Source: Bacteroidaceae bacterium
GTDB lineage: Bacteria > Bacteroidota > Bacteroidia > Bacteroidales > Bacteroidaceae
DNA: 38,059 bases
Direction of reading: 5' to 3'
Assembly (NCBI GenBank): GCA_900770665.1
Contig: CAAGKZ010000105.1
Span: 1 to 38,059, forward strand
Part shown: positions 24,036 through 34,200 of the stretch, one piece after another
Layout of the letters: each line of letters opens with the position of its first letter
Position numbering within the stretch: the stretch's first letter is position 1
The notes under the pieces: generated by a model
The model's database searches: none
Told to the model about the DNA's origin: nothing
Seen by the model: the letters and a program-made list of their open reading frames with translations, nothing else
Program-made: the position numbers and the translations under genes

Positions 24036-24435
24036 TATATTGGATTTGATTCCTCAAAGGGCACCAATCGTAATGGTTGATGAGTTCCTTGGCTTCAAAG
24101 ATGAGATATCAAGAAGCCGTCTAGCCGTGCGCGAGGAGAACATTTTTGTTGACGACAACACCCTCTCCGAGTGCGGTCTAATTGAGCACATTGCACAATC
24201 GGCGGCAGCAAGAGTGGGATATATCTTCAAGAGCAAGGATATGCCCATACCTTTGGGATTCATTGGTTCGGTAAACAATTTTGCTATTTCCCGTCACCCC
24301 GTTGTAGGCGATGATATTGTAACGGAGATTGAGATTATACAGGAAGTACTAAGCATCACCCTCATTGAGGCACGATGCTTTGTAAATGATGAGGAGATTG
24401 CGTCCTGCAGAATGAAGATATTTTTACAGCAGTAA
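24028..24435 (+). CDS. Hotdog-fold 3-hydroxyacyl-ACP dehydratase-like protein (ApeP-like)
   Basis: The 135-aa protein starts LDLIPQRAPIVMVDEF, as FabZ and FabA relatives do, and has the helix LIEHIAQSAAARVG (51-64). The HFPxxPxxPG active-site motif is not present in its normal place. Proteobacterial clusters use a pair of dehydratases (ApeI and ApeP) working together, of which one is atypical; here the second is at 30089. It should remove water to form each double bond of the polyene. It overlaps both neighbouring genes (8 bp and 1 bp). Confidence 0.82.
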   Translation: MNNILDLIPQRAPIVMVDEFLGFKDEISRSRLAVREENIFVDDNTLSECGLIEHIAQSAAARVGYIFKSKDMPIPLGFIGSVNNFAISRHPVVGDDIVTEIEIIQEVLSITLIEARCFVNDEEIASCRMKIFLQQ

Positions 24436-24890
24436 TGAAACGGAACAGGAAAATAGGTACACAGGAAGCTGCGCTTAAGAATGTCACTGAGACGCTTGTG
24501 CGGTTCAGTGAAGTTGACTCCATGCAGGTTGTATGGCACGGCCATTATGTCCGTTTCATGGAGGATGGACGCGAAGCTTTCGGACGTGAGTACCCGGGAG
24601 TGGGATATCTCGATTTCTACAGGAATGGATATACTGCACCAATCGTTGACCTGCAATTGCAATATATTGCTCCGCTGACAGTGAATGATGTGGCGGTAAT
24701 TGAAACAAGGTTTATTGATGTTGTTGCTGCAAAGTTATGCTTTGAATATTTCATTTACCGCAAAAGCGACGGTACATTGGCTGCACGAGGCAGTTCGGTG
24801 CAAGTGTTCGTAGACAAAGAGGGAAACATGTGCCTTAACAACCCACTCTTTTTTGAGGAATGGAAAAGAAAATGGCTGACAAAAAAATAG
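24435..24890 (+). CDS. 4-hydroxybenzoyl-CoA thioesterase-like hotdog protein (ApeK-like)
   Basis: The 151-aa protein has the family motif as RFSEVDSMQVVWHGHYVRFM, with the likely catalytic Asp28 and the HGHY turn (35-38), followed by the R-x-x-x-F helix. It would release an acyl chain from ACP or clear stalled intermediates; ApeK has that position in proteobacterial aryl polyene clusters. Its start overlaps the preceding stop (TAATG) and its 3' end overlaps the next gene by 31 bp. Confidence 0.85.
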   Translation: MKRNRKIGTQEAALKNVTETLVRFSEVDSMQVVWHGHYVRFMEDGREAFGREYPGVGYLDFYRNGYTAPIVDLQLQYIAPLTVNDVAVIETRFIDVVAAKLCFEYFIYRKSDGTLAARGSSVQVFVDKEGNMCLNNPLFFEEWKRKWLTKK

Positions 24891-26533
24891 ACATATACAT
24901 TGGAGCATCATCCATACGCACCTGTCTCGGCAGCAAAGCTGAGACTTTGTCGGCTATGCAACAAGGCGTAAGCGGTCTCAAATACAACGAGAGGTTCGGG
25001 ATGTATGCTGGAACTGCCAAAGTAAAAGAAATTCCGGGCTATACACGGTTCGAGTCCATCACTATTGAACAGATTGCGAATGTAGTGTCCGACTCCGGCA
25101 TAGACCTTTCAAGCGGCGATGTGCAGTTGGTCATATCAACGACAAAAGGCAACATAGACCTGTTGGCCGAAGATTGCGACAACATTGCACCAAAAGCATT
25201 CATATACAACACTGCCACAGCTATTGCCGGTTACTTTGAATGTGCCAACAAACCAATCGTAATATCAAATGCATGCATATCAGGTGTCTCGGCACTTGTT
25301 GTAGCAAAAAGGTTGATTGAGAGCGGAAAATGTAGGCATGCGATAATTGCAGGAGCAGACACTTTGTGCGACTTCATAACATCGGGATTTGCATCGTTCA
25401 AGTCGATAAGCGCAGAACCTTGCCGTCCCTATGACACCGAGCGCGATGGTCTGACATTGGGAGAAGCAGCAGGAGCAGTCCTTTTGACAACCGACAGGAA
25501 CTTGGCAGGAGAGGTGCCAACACGTGTTGCCGGAGGAGATATCTCCAATGATGCGAACCACATATCGGGACCATCAAGAACAGGCGACGGCCTGTATTAT
25601 GCCATACGCAATGCCATGAACGAAGCCGGAATAGGCTCTGAGGATGTAGGTTTTATAAACACACATGGCACTGCAACACGATATAATGATGAGATGGAGA
25701 GCAAGGCTGTTGCCTGGGCAATGTTGGAAAGCACTCCACTGAACAGCGTTAAAGGTTATATCGGACACACACTCGGAGCATCGGGAGTGGTTGAAACAAT
25801 AATATGCACAGAGGAGATAAAACTGGGATACATCTTTGGAACTAAAGGATTCAGTTCATCCGATGTACCACACACTCTCTCCCTGTCATCACAGGCACAG
25901 CTGATAGAGAATCCTTGCTGCGTCAAGACAGCCTCGGGGTTTGGTGGCTGCAATGCTGCCATTGTATTAAACGCTGCAGAAGGAGGTATTGAGTGTGTAA
26001 ACAGATTACGTGAATCAAACACGGTTGCAGAATACCAATTGCCGGCCTCTGAGCAACCGTTTGCCGAGTTCATCCGCAATGAGTTCAAGTCGTTCGGTGA
26101 AAGCAACATGAAATTCTACAAGATGAGCGACATGTGCAAAGCGCTTTACGTTGCAGTAGAACGGTTGCTTGCAATAGAAGGATTTGACAATATAGAACCC
26201 ACACGCCGCGCAATTGTGCTGGCGAACAGCTCGGCCTCACTTGATGCCGACATTGTTCATCAGCAAATACTGAATAGACACCTTGCCGAAGGCGCGTCAC
26301 CTGCAGCGTTTGTTTATACCCTTGCGAATGTTGCTGCGGGCGAAATGTGCATAAGACACAAGATACAAGGAGAGAACACCTTCTTTATTGAAAATGAGGA
26401 TAGCGGATTTACACAAGAGTATGCCCATAACCTCATAAGCCACAATCACGCCGATGCCGTGATATATGGCTGGTGTGAATACTTTAAAGGGAAATGGAAT
26501 GTAAATGTAAAACTATTAAAACATAATTTATAA
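24860..26533 (+). CDS. Beta-ketoacyl synthase with C-terminal KS-like extension
   Basis: The 557-aa protein is longer than a FabF (about 410 aa). Residues 10-372 form a full KS with Cys139 (SNACISGVSA), His269 (NTHGTATRYND) and His303 (GYIGHTLGAS). Residues about 380-557 are an added domain with FVYTLANVAAGEMCIRHKI, which resembles the central part of KS-like proteins of the ketoacyl-synt_2 type, without an obvious active site. The start may be ATG 24860 or 24872, both inside the thioesterase gene. It may act as elongating KS and chain-length partner in one chain. It is followed 1 bp later by an ACP gene. Confidence 0.85.
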   Translation: MEKKMADKKIDIYIGASSIRTCLGSKAETLSAMQQGVSGLKYNERFGMYAGTAKVKEIPGYTRFESITIEQIANVVSDSGIDLSSGDVQLVISTTKGNIDLLAEDCDNIAPKAFIYNTATAIAGYFECANKPIVISNACISGVSALVVAKRLIESGKCRHAIIAGADTLCDFITSGFASFKSISAEPCRPYDTERDGLTLGEAAGAVLLTTDRNLAGEVPTRVAGGDISNDANHISGPSRTGDGLYYAIRNAMNEAGIGSEDVGFINTHGTATRYNDEMESKAVAWAMLESTPLNSVKGYIGHTLGASGVVETIICTEEIKLGYIFGTKGFSSSDVPHTLSLSSQAQLIENPCCVKTASGFGGCNAAIVLNAAEGGIECVNRLRESNTVAEYQLPASEQPFAEFIRNEFKSFGESNMKFYKMSDMCKALYVAVERLLAIEGFDNIEPTRRAIVLANSSASLDADIVHQQILNRHLAEGASPAAFVYTLANVAAGEMCIRHKIQGENTFFIENEDSGFTQEYAHNLISHNHADAVIYGWCEYFKGKWNVNVKLLKHNL

Positions 26534-26534
26534 T

Positions 26535-26795
26535 ATGGAAAATCTTATACAAGAACTTAAAGAGCACTTGATTGAAGAACTTAACCTGGAGGAAATTACT
26601 CCTGCCGACATTGATGCCGAAGCTCCACTCTTCGGTGACGGTAATGGTCTTGGACTTGACTCTATCGATGCCTTGGAAATCATTCTTATTCTGGAAAAAT
26701 ACTACGGCGTGAAACTCGCCAATTCAGCAGAGGCAAAGCCTGTGTTCTATTCGGTAAAGACACTTGCCGAGTACATCATGCAAAACCGCAAATAA
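26535..26795 (+). CDS. Acyl carrier protein, second copy
   Basis: The 86-aa acidic protein has Ser43 in LGLDSIDALE as the phosphopantetheine site, and PLFGDGNGLGLDS is typical of ACPs in aryl polyene and flexirubin clusters. It differs considerably from the ACP at 21793, so the two probably serve different steps (priming versus elongation), as ApeE and ApeF are thought to do. It lies 1 bp after one KS gene and 3 bp before another. Confidence 0.92.
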   Translation: MENLIQELKEHLIEELNLEEITPADIDAEAPLFGDGNGLGLDSIDALEIILILEKYYGVKLANSAEAKPVFYSVKTLAEYIMQNRK

Positions 26796-26798
26796 AAC

Positions 26799-27974
26799 AT
26801 GAATATAGTAGTTACCGGAGTAGGAATTGTATCGGCGCTTGGAATCGGTGTCGAGAAGAATCTTGAGCATATACGTTCGGGCATGAGCGGCATATCCCCT
26901 ACCCCGACAATTTTGAAGACAAGACACAAGTTGCCCGTGGGAGAACTCCGTGTGACAAATGAAGAGCTGCACGACATTCTTGGCATACCGCAGCACAAGC
27001 ACCTATCACGTACCGCACTGCTTGGCATCATGGCAGTAAGAGAAGCAATGTCATGCACCGCAATCGACAAGACAAAACGCATTGGGCTTGTATCGTCAAC
27101 CTCTGTTGGTGGCATGGACCTCACAGAGCATTTCTTTGAAGAGTTCATCGAGAACGATAAAAAAGGTCGCCTTAGGGATGTGAGAATGCACGATTGCGCT
27201 GCAAGTACCGACGCAATTGCCCGATATTGTGGCATTAACGGCTATACAACTACAATAAGCACAGCCTGCTCATCGGCAGCAAATGCCATAATCGCAGGAG
27301 CAAAACTTTTGAAACACAATATCGTGGACTATGTAGTAGTTGGAGGAAGTGATGCATTGAGCGCATTCACGCTTAACGGTTTCAAGTCATTGATGATTCT
27401 GGACGAAGAATTGTGCAAGCCATTTGACAAAGAGCGCAAAGGTTTGAATCTTGGCGAGGGCGCCGGCTACCTTGTGATGCAGCGCGAAGATGATGCAGCA
27501 TCATTCTATTGCCGTCTTGGCGGATATGCCAACAGCAATGACGCGCACCACCAGACAGCATCGTCGGCTAACGGAGAAGGTGCATATCTGGCCATGTCCG
27601 GAGCTTTGTCCATGGCAAATATCGTACCCGAAAGTGTCGATTACATCAATGCCCATGGCACAGGAACCGGCAACAATGATGCTTCGGAAAGTGCTGCGTT
27701 TACAAGGCTGTTCGGCGAGACAGTACCGCCATTCAGTTCTACAAAAGGTTTCACAGGACACACCCTGGCGGCAGCTGGAGGTATTGAAGCGGTATTTTCA
27801 GTACTTGCAATAAAGCATGGTTACCGATACCCCAGCCACAATTTCAGGGAGCCTATTGAGGAGTATCGCCTGACACCGGTATGCCAATTCGAAGAGATGA
27901 ATGACATACGCTGTGTCATGACAAACTCTTTCGGTTTTGGAGGAAATTGCAGTTCATTAGTTTTTACGTTGTAA
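26799..27974 (+). CDS. Beta-ketoacyl-ACP synthase (FabF-like KS), third copy
   Basis: The 391-aa protein is a complete KS with Cys157 (STACSSAAN), His286 (NAHGTGTGNND) and His321 (GFTGHTLAAAGG), ending SFGFGGNCSSLVF. It is probably the main elongating enzyme together with a partner. The next gene, 1 bp downstream, encodes a KS-like protein without the cysteine, an arrangement resembling KS and chain-length factor (ApeO and ApeC). Confidence 0.9.
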   Translation: MNIVVTGVGIVSALGIGVEKNLEHIRSGMSGISPTPTILKTRHKLPVGELRVTNEELHDILGIPQHKHLSRTALLGIMAVREAMSCTAIDKTKRIGLVSSTSVGGMDLTEHFFEEFIENDKKGRLRDVRMHDCAASTDAIARYCGINGYTTTISTACSSAANAIIAGAKLLKHNIVDYVVVGGSDALSAFTLNGFKSLMILDEELCKPFDKERKGLNLGEGAGYLVMQREDDAASFYCRLGGYANSNDAHHQTASSANGEGAYLAMSGALSMANIVPESVDYINAHGTGTGNNDASESAAFTRLFGETVPPFSSTKGFTGHTLAAAGGIEAVFSVLAIKHGYRYPSHNFREPIEEYRLTPVCQFEEMNDIRCVMTNSFGFGGNCSSLVFTL

Positions 27975-27975
27975 T

Positions 27976-28785
27976 ATGAAGTGTTATATAAATAATGTTA
28001 TAACAAGCAGTGAGGTAGCAACCGATATAAAGCTCCTGATTCCGGATGCCGGTTTACGCCGAAGAATGAGCCGCGTGATAAAGAATGCGGTTACTACAGC
28101 TGTTGAGTGTATTGGCGGCGTAGAGAAGATTGACAATTTGGATGCCATTATCACAGCAACCGGATGGGGATGTCTCTCTGACAGCGAGCGTTTCCTGCGC
28201 AATTTGATTGACGACAAGGAGCAGATGCTGAACCCGACGCCCTTCATCCAATCAACCTTCAACACTGTAGGCGGACAAATTGCCCTGTTACGGCACAATC
28301 ACTGTTACAATGTGACATACGTGAACAGAGGACACAGTTTTGAAGATGCTGTGCTCGATGCCATGATGCGGATTGCAGATGGGGATAGCTGTAATGTTCT
28401 GGTGGGAGCATTTGACGAACAGACCCCGTCGCAACAGAGGATTATGGAACGAATGGGGCTTTTCAGACATATGAGCAGTGGAGAGGGAGCGGTGTTTGCC
28501 CACATAACCTCTGCTCCAAACGAAAATAGCATAGCACAGATAACAGCCATTGACTTTCCATCATCTCCAATGACAGAACAGGAGTGTATAGAAAAATATG
28601 GCAACAACGGAGATGCGAAAGTATTATATAATACATTCGCAGAGCATGGTCTATTTCCGACTGCATCGGCATACTGTTTTGCACAGGCTGTATGCATGGC
28701 TGCTGCAGGCGAAACGAAGATTATCATATATAATGAAATATTTGGGACAACACCTACGGTAATTGTAGTACAATGTATTGGATAA
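27976..28785 (+). CDS. KS-like protein of the ketoacyl-synt_2 type, lacking the catalytic cysteine
   Basis: The 269-aa protein is shorter than a KS. It has an N-terminal thiolase-like half with IITATGWGCLSDSERFL and the segment PFIQSTFNTVGGQIAL at 89-104, which takes the position of the nucleophile elbow but has no cysteine there. It would act as a chain-length-factor-like partner or scaffold for one of the full KS proteins. The middle VNRGHSFEDAVLDAM is typical of the family. It overlaps the deacetylase gene by 13 bp. Confidence 0.78.
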   Translation: MKCYINNVITSSEVATDIKLLIPDAGLRRRMSRVIKNAVTTAVECIGGVEKIDNLDAIITATGWGCLSDSERFLRNLIDDKEQMLNPTPFIQSTFNTVGGQIALLRHNHCYNVTYVNRGHSFEDAVLDAMMRIADGDSCNVLVGAFDEQTPSQQRIMERMGLFRHMSSGEGAVFAHITSAPNENSIAQITAIDFPSSPMTEQECIEKYGNNGDAKVLYNTFAEHGLFPTASAYCFAQAVCMAAAGETKIIIYNEIFGTTPTVIVVQCIG

Positions 28786-29474
28786 TTATATCAATATTGG
28801 TTATCGGCCTGGCACTTTTCCTTATATGGGCTTCTGCAGATGTTGGCAGCAACATCTACCTGAAAGTCTTATGCAGAAGAAAGACCAAGGAAAGGATTGT
28901 AGCTCTTACATTCGACGATGGTCCCGATGAGGAGTGGACGCCCAAAGTACTGCAGGTTCTGAAAGAGTACGACATAAAGGCTACTTTTTTCCTCATTGGT
29001 AAAAAGGTCGACAAGAACCCCGACATTGTAAATCGGATGATAGACGAGGGGCACACCATTGGAAAGCACTCTTTTTCACATCAAGGCAGATTCCCCATCA
29101 GGAGTCAAGCAACGATTATCGATGAGTTGAGCAAATGCTCCGAATCAATATTCAAGGTGACCAACAGGAGAACAAAGCTCTTCAGGCCGCCATTCGGAGT
29201 GACAAACCCGACGATAGGCAAAGTTGTCAAGCGATTAGGATACAAGACTATCGGCTGGAGCATCAGGTCATTCGACACAATAAAATACAGAAGCCGTGAG
29301 GCTGTGTGCAAACGAGTGATAAGCAAATTGCATCCGGGAGCAATAATATTGTTGCACGACAGGTGTGAGAAATCGGACGAGCTGTTGCGGAATATCATAG
29401 AAATAGTTCTTGAGCGTAAATATCGTTTTGTATCTCTGGAAGAATTATTGAACATAGGAACATATGAGAATTAA
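28773..29474 (+). CDS. NodB-type polysaccharide deacetylase family protein (CE4)
   Basis: The 233-aa protein has one N-terminal transmembrane helix (about 4-22) and a NodB domain with all motifs: TFDDGPD (46-52), metal ligands HSFSH (99-103), RPPFG (138-142) and LLHD (193-196). It should act as a metal-dependent de-N-acetylase at the periplasmic face. Such a gene within an aryl polyene operon suggests that the product carries an acetylated amino sugar, perhaps added by the GT2 enzyme at 30451. It overlaps both neighbours (13 bp and 11 bp). Confidence 0.88.
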   Translation: MYWIIISILVIGLALFLIWASADVGSNIYLKVLCRRKTKERIVALTFDDGPDEEWTPKVLQVLKEYDIKATFFLIGKKVDKNPDIVNRMIDEGHTIGKHSFSHQGRFPIRSQATIIDELSKCSESIFKVTNRRTKLFRPPFGVTNPTIGKVVKRLGYKTIGWSIRSFDTIKYRSREAVCKRVISKLHPGAIILLHDRCEKSDELLRNIIEIVLERKYRFVSLEELLNIGTYEN

Positions 29475-30087
29475 ATTTATACTTACATTCCTTATATTAC
29501 TTGCAAGTATCGCATCTTTTGCACAGGACAACAATGCTATGCAAGCATTTGAAACGGATTTGAGAGCAAAGAATAAAGATGTCTCGTCCATCAAATGCCA
29601 GTTCGTGCAGACAAGAGAGATTTCGGTTCTTGCCGATAAAGTAGACAAGACCGGGATTTTCTATTTTCAACAACCGGGCAACATTTTGCTCACATACGAT
29701 GATGGCGACTATACCAAGATTACAGAGGAGTTCCTTGAGATAAAAAGCATGGGTAAGATATCAACCACAAAAGTTTCATCAAACCCAATGCTGAAGAATA
29801 TCAGCACTGTAATGTTGGCATGCATTAACGCAGATTTCAGCAATATTGCAAAGGTATTTACGATAGATGCCAGGGAGAGAGAGGATGAATGGATTGTGAC
29901 ATTAGCGCCACAACGAGGCAAAGCTGCATCCAAAATAGCAAATATTGTCCTTGAATTTGAAAAGGAGGGAATGTCTTTGGACAAACTTATATTAAAAGAG
30001 AAATCGGGTGACAGCACCACATACACATTCTCTCATAAACAATTCAATATACATATAGACAACGTACTTTTTGACACAACAAAATAA
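29464..30087 (+). CDS. LolA-like outer-membrane lipoprotein carrier protein
   Basis: The 207-aa protein has a Sec signal peptide (1-20, RIKFILTFLILLASIASFA, cleavage before Gln21). The mature part has the LolA pattern: IKCQFVQTREISVL, GIFYFQQPGNILLTYDDGDY and later LDKLILKEKSGDSTTYTF. It would carry a lipidated or hydrophobic product through the periplasm. Aryl polyene clusters regularly include one (ApeL), together with an MMPL exporter, as here. It overlaps the deacetylase gene by 11 bp and lies 1 bp before the dehydratase gene. Confidence 0.87.
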   Translation: MRIKFILTFLILLASIASFAQDNNAMQAFETDLRAKNKDVSSIKCQFVQTREISVLADKVDKTGIFYFQQPGNILLTYDDGDYTKITEEFLEIKSMGKISTTKVSSNPMLKNISTVMLACINADFSNIAKVFTIDAREREDEWIVTLAPQRGKAASKIANIVLEFEKEGMSLDKLILKEKSGDSTTYTFSHKQFNIHIDNVLFDTTK

Positions 30088-30088
30088 A

Positions 30089-30451
30089 ATGAAATTAGAA
30101 GGGAATTTTTATAATATAAACCTGATTGAGACGGTGGAGAGCAACTCGTATGTTGTCAAGGCCACGTTGCTTCCCAATCACAAGATTTACGAGGGTCATT
30201 TCCCCTCTCAACCCGTGGTACCGGGCGTGTGCACGTTGACAATCATCCGGGAATGCATTGGAAAAATATTGTCAAGGGAGGTCAGTTTCAAGACAATCAA
30301 GGAGTGCAAATACCTCTCGGCCCTTATCCCCGAGAACGAAGTGGGAATAACCATATCCATCACCTTGACTGATGAAAACAAGATTATTGCAAATGTAGAA
30401 AGGAGTGATGATCAACAGAAGGTTCTCAAATTAAGAGCAGAAATCATATAA
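30089..30451 (+). CDS. FabZ-like 3-hydroxyacyl-ACP dehydratase (ApeI-like)
   Basis: The 120-aa hotdog protein starts at ATG 30089, 1 bp after the LolA gene; an upstream in-frame TTG at 30071 is not needed. It has the canonical active site GHFPSQPVVPGV with His37. It is the catalytic partner to the atypical dehydratase at 24028, as ApeI and ApeP form a pair in proteobacteria. The stop overlaps the next ATG by 1 bp. Confidence 0.85.
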   Translation: MKLEGNFYNINLIETVESNSYVVKATLLPNHKIYEGHFPSQPVVPGVCTLTIIRECIGKILSREVSFKTIKECKYLSALIPENEVGITISITLTDENKIIANVERSDDQQKVLKLRAEII

Positions 30452-31224
30452 TGGCTGTAACAACAATGACATACAAGGAGAGAATGGCACTACTGAAGTG
30501 CGCTGTTCTCATTCCGACATACAACAATGCCGGAACAATTTCGCAGGTCATTGCCGATGTACAACAATATGCATCGGATATCATTGTTGTAAATGACGGT
30601 TCAACCGATAATACTTCCGATATCCTCGCATCAACAAACGGCATAAAGGTTATAGAGTATTCCCGTAACAGAGGCAAAGGACATGCACTGAAATTGGGCC
30701 TTAGCAAGGCTTATGAATGGGGGTACTGCTATGCCATAACCATAGACTCCGATGGACAGCACTATGCAGATGATATACCTGTATTCATAAACAGGATTGA
30801 ACAGTGCCCCGGCAGCCTCCTCATAGGTTCACGTAACCTGACAGCTGACAATATGCCTTCAAAGAACACTTTTGCAAATAAATTCTCAAATTTTTGGTAC
30901 AAGGTAGAGACGGGGCATACACTTAGCGACACACAATCAGGATTCAGACTATACCCTCTTGCAAAGCTACAGAACATTCATCTCATAACCAGGAGATATG
31001 AGTTTGAGGTAGAGATAATTGTCCGTGCAGCATGGCGTGGCGTAAATGTAGAGAACGTACCCATAAAAGTCTACTACCCCCCCGTGGAAGAACGCATTTC
31101 ACATTTCAGGCCACTACGTGACTTCACGCGCATAAGCATTCTGAATACAGTACTTGTAGCCTGCGCAATACTATACTATTATCCTTGCAGGTTTTTCCGC
31201 TCCTTGATTAAAAGAAACAAATAA
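30451..31224 (+). CDS. GT2 glycosyltransferase (polyprenyl/dolichol-phosphate mannosyltransferase-like)
   Basis: The 257-aa protein has the GT-A pattern VLIPTYNNAGTI (19-30), VNDGSTDNT (47-55), RGKGHALKLG and TIDSDGQH with the metal-binding DSDG at 99-102. There are no large C-terminal membrane spans. It may put a sugar onto a lipid phosphate or onto the polyene head. Together with the NodB deacetylase, a glycosylated final product is likely. ATG 30451 is coupled to the previous stop; an internal ATG at 30466 is possible. Confidence 0.87.
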   Translation: MAVTTMTYKERMALLKCAVLIPTYNNAGTISQVIADVQQYASDIIVVNDGSTDNTSDILASTNGIKVIEYSRNRGKGHALKLGLSKAYEWGYCYAITIDSDGQHYADDIPVFINRIEQCPGSLLIGSRNLTADNMPSKNTFANKFSNFWYKVETGHTLSDTQSGFRLYPLAKLQNIHLITRRYEFEVEIIVRAAWRGVNVENVPIKVYYPPVEERISHFRPLRDFTRISILNTVLVACAILYYYPCRFFRSLIKRNK

Positions 31225-31255
31225 CATTTGAAGCATTAACATATCACTTCAAAAC

Positions 31256-34200
31256 ATGATTAAGATATTCTTGAACATATACGATTGGTTTGAGCGCCAC
31301 AGGACAATTTTCTATTCTTTTCTTTTATTGTCTGTGGTGGCATTGTCTATTATGGCTTCAAGAGTATCCTTGCAGGAGAACATAACCAGTTTCTTTAGCG
31401 GTTCAGACGATAAGAAAAGCGCCATTTTTGAAAACGTCACAGCAAAGGACAAGATTATCGTGATGTTGCGTGGCGAGAATCCTGACACTGTTATAGAATC
31501 AGCAGAACTGTTTGAAGAAGAGCTGTACAAGCTGAAAGAAAAGGGGCTCATCAGTTCAATTACTGCACACGCCGATGAAGAAGCCATAAATAAATGCAGT
31601 GAATTCATTTACGACAATTTGCCGATATTCCTTGCCAAGGAGGACTATATACGTTTAGAGGAGAACATATCACGTCAGTCCATTGAAAAAGCAGTGGATA
31701 ATGCATATAATGTAATGACATCCCCATCGGGAATGATTATCGGGGATATTGTAATGCACGACCCTGTAAACATCGGCACCCCTTTATTGCAGAAATTCGC
31801 ACAGTTCAACCCCGGCCTGCAATATGAAATCTACGACAGCCGTATATTCACCAAGGACCTGTCGACAATGCTCATATTCATCCAACCGACAAAAGACATG
31901 GGCAATACCGGATATAACGATGCCCTCGTAAGCGGCCTGGAGCAAGCAACAGAGAATGCTGAAATCAATGGAACTGAGATAGAGTGCATTGGTGGCTCAG
32001 TCATAGCCGTATACAATGCAAGGCAAATTAAAAAGGACACAGCAATAACGCTGAGCATAGCATTGGTATTCATTATTTTTATCATCCTGTTTTCGTTCAA
32101 GGATAAATGGTCAATACCATTGATAATTACGCCACCCATCTTCGGTGCACTGTTCTCTTTGGCTATGATATGGTTGATACAAGGCGAAATATCGGCGATA
32201 GCAATAGGAGCAGGCGCTGTGGTATTAGGTATATCCTTGAGCTATTCAATACACATCGTAGCACACCACAACAACACCCCTTCACCACGGGAAATTATCA
32301 AAGAACTTGTAAAACCGCTGACAATTGGCTGTTTTACGACAATTGGAGCGTTCGCGGCACTGATGTACACCTCATCTCCCCTACTACAGGACATGGGACT
32401 ATTTTCAGTACTGGCACTTATAGGCACAACCATCTTCAGTCTGGTTTTCCTGCCACAATTCCTCAGAAGGTCAAAAAAAACCGAAAAGAGCAGATTGCTA
32501 AACATGATTGAAAATGTTGTAGGTTACAGATACGAAAAAAGCAAATTTATTGTTCTGCCAATAATACTTCTGCTCATCATCTCGCTATTCTTTTACCAAA
32601 AAGTGGAGTTTGATGCCGACATGTCCAATATCAATTATATGCCAAAGCACATTGCCGAAGCCGAAGAACGTATTGCAGAGATATCAGGAGATGAGAACAA
32701 GGCAATCTACATAGTTACAGCTGATGATGACCTGAATACACTCACCGAAGAATATCGCCATGCGTGCAACTTGCTCAAGTGTTATGCCGATAGCGGCAAA
32801 ATACAAAGCCTTGTGACAGTGAGCGACTTTGTAATTCCGGAGAGCGAACAGAGGGCACGAATTGCAATGTGGAACAAGTTCTGGCAAGAACACAGAGACA
32901 GCACAATATACAACATCGGAGAGATTGCACATCGTTACGGCTTCAAAAGCAATGCCTTCAACGGTTTCAAGAGCCTCATTACAAAAGAGTATTCATTATG
33001 CCATTATACCCAAGAGGAGATAGGTGATATACCGGTAATATCTGAATGGATAAACACTTCCGGCGGACACACAACACTCTTGTGCAAGACAACAATCAAC
33101 GAAGAGCACAAAGAAGAGGTCTATGAAGAAATAGACAGGCTATCCAACACAGCCATCATTGACAGAAGCTACTTCTCATCAAAGATGGTTGAATCAACCG
33201 GCAAAGATTTCAATTACCTTCTGCTTGTCTCTTCCCTCATTGTCTTCATTGCCCTTTTTGTCTCATACGGCAGAATAGAACTCACGCTGCTCACATTCCT
33301 GCCAATGGCAATCAGTTGGGTTATAATCCTTGGAATGATGTCCGTTTTCAACATAAAGTTCAACATCGTAAACATCATTCTTGCGACCTTCATTTTCGGT
33401 ATCGGAGACGATTTCAGCATCTTCATCACAGACGGTCTCATGCAGGAATACAAGAATGGCAAGAAACTCCTTTCATCCCACAAGACAGCCATCTTCTTCT
33501 CGGCATTCACGGCTATTGTCGGCATGGGTGTGCTCATCTTTGCCCAGCACCCTGCGCTCAAATCCATAGCACTAATTTCTGTCATAGGCCTCAGCATCGT
33601 TGTACTTGTCTCATACACCGTGCAGCCAATGCTGTTCCGTCTATTGGTAACAAACCACACTAAAAAAGGAGGATTCCCATATACGCTTGGCAGTATACTG
33701 AATACCATCTACTGTTTCGTATACTTCCTTGTGGGCTGCATAGTACTACAGACATACATGCTGATACTTATACCGCTTCCAATAAAGCGTCACAAGAAGA
33801 AGCTCTCTTTCCACAAAATGCTCTATTGGTTTGCACGCATATTCCTTGCAACAATGGTAACCGTGCGCACCAAAAAGCAGAACCCGTTCAATGAAAAATA
33901 TGACAAGCCGGCAGTTATCATAGCAAACCACCAGTCATTTATCGATATTCTTCTATTGCTATCGCTGACCCCCAAGCTCGTGATGGTCACCAACAGCTGG
34001 GTATGGAACTCTCCATTTTTCGGATGGATAGTAAAATATGCCGATTTCCATCACTCTGCCGACGGATATGAGAAATTGGCCGAACGCCTGAAGGAGCGTA
34101 TTGCCGAGGGATATTCTGTAGTCATATTCCCCGAAGGCACACGCTCTGCCGACTGTTCAATACTTCGTTTCCACAAGGGTGCATTCTACCTGGCCCACCT

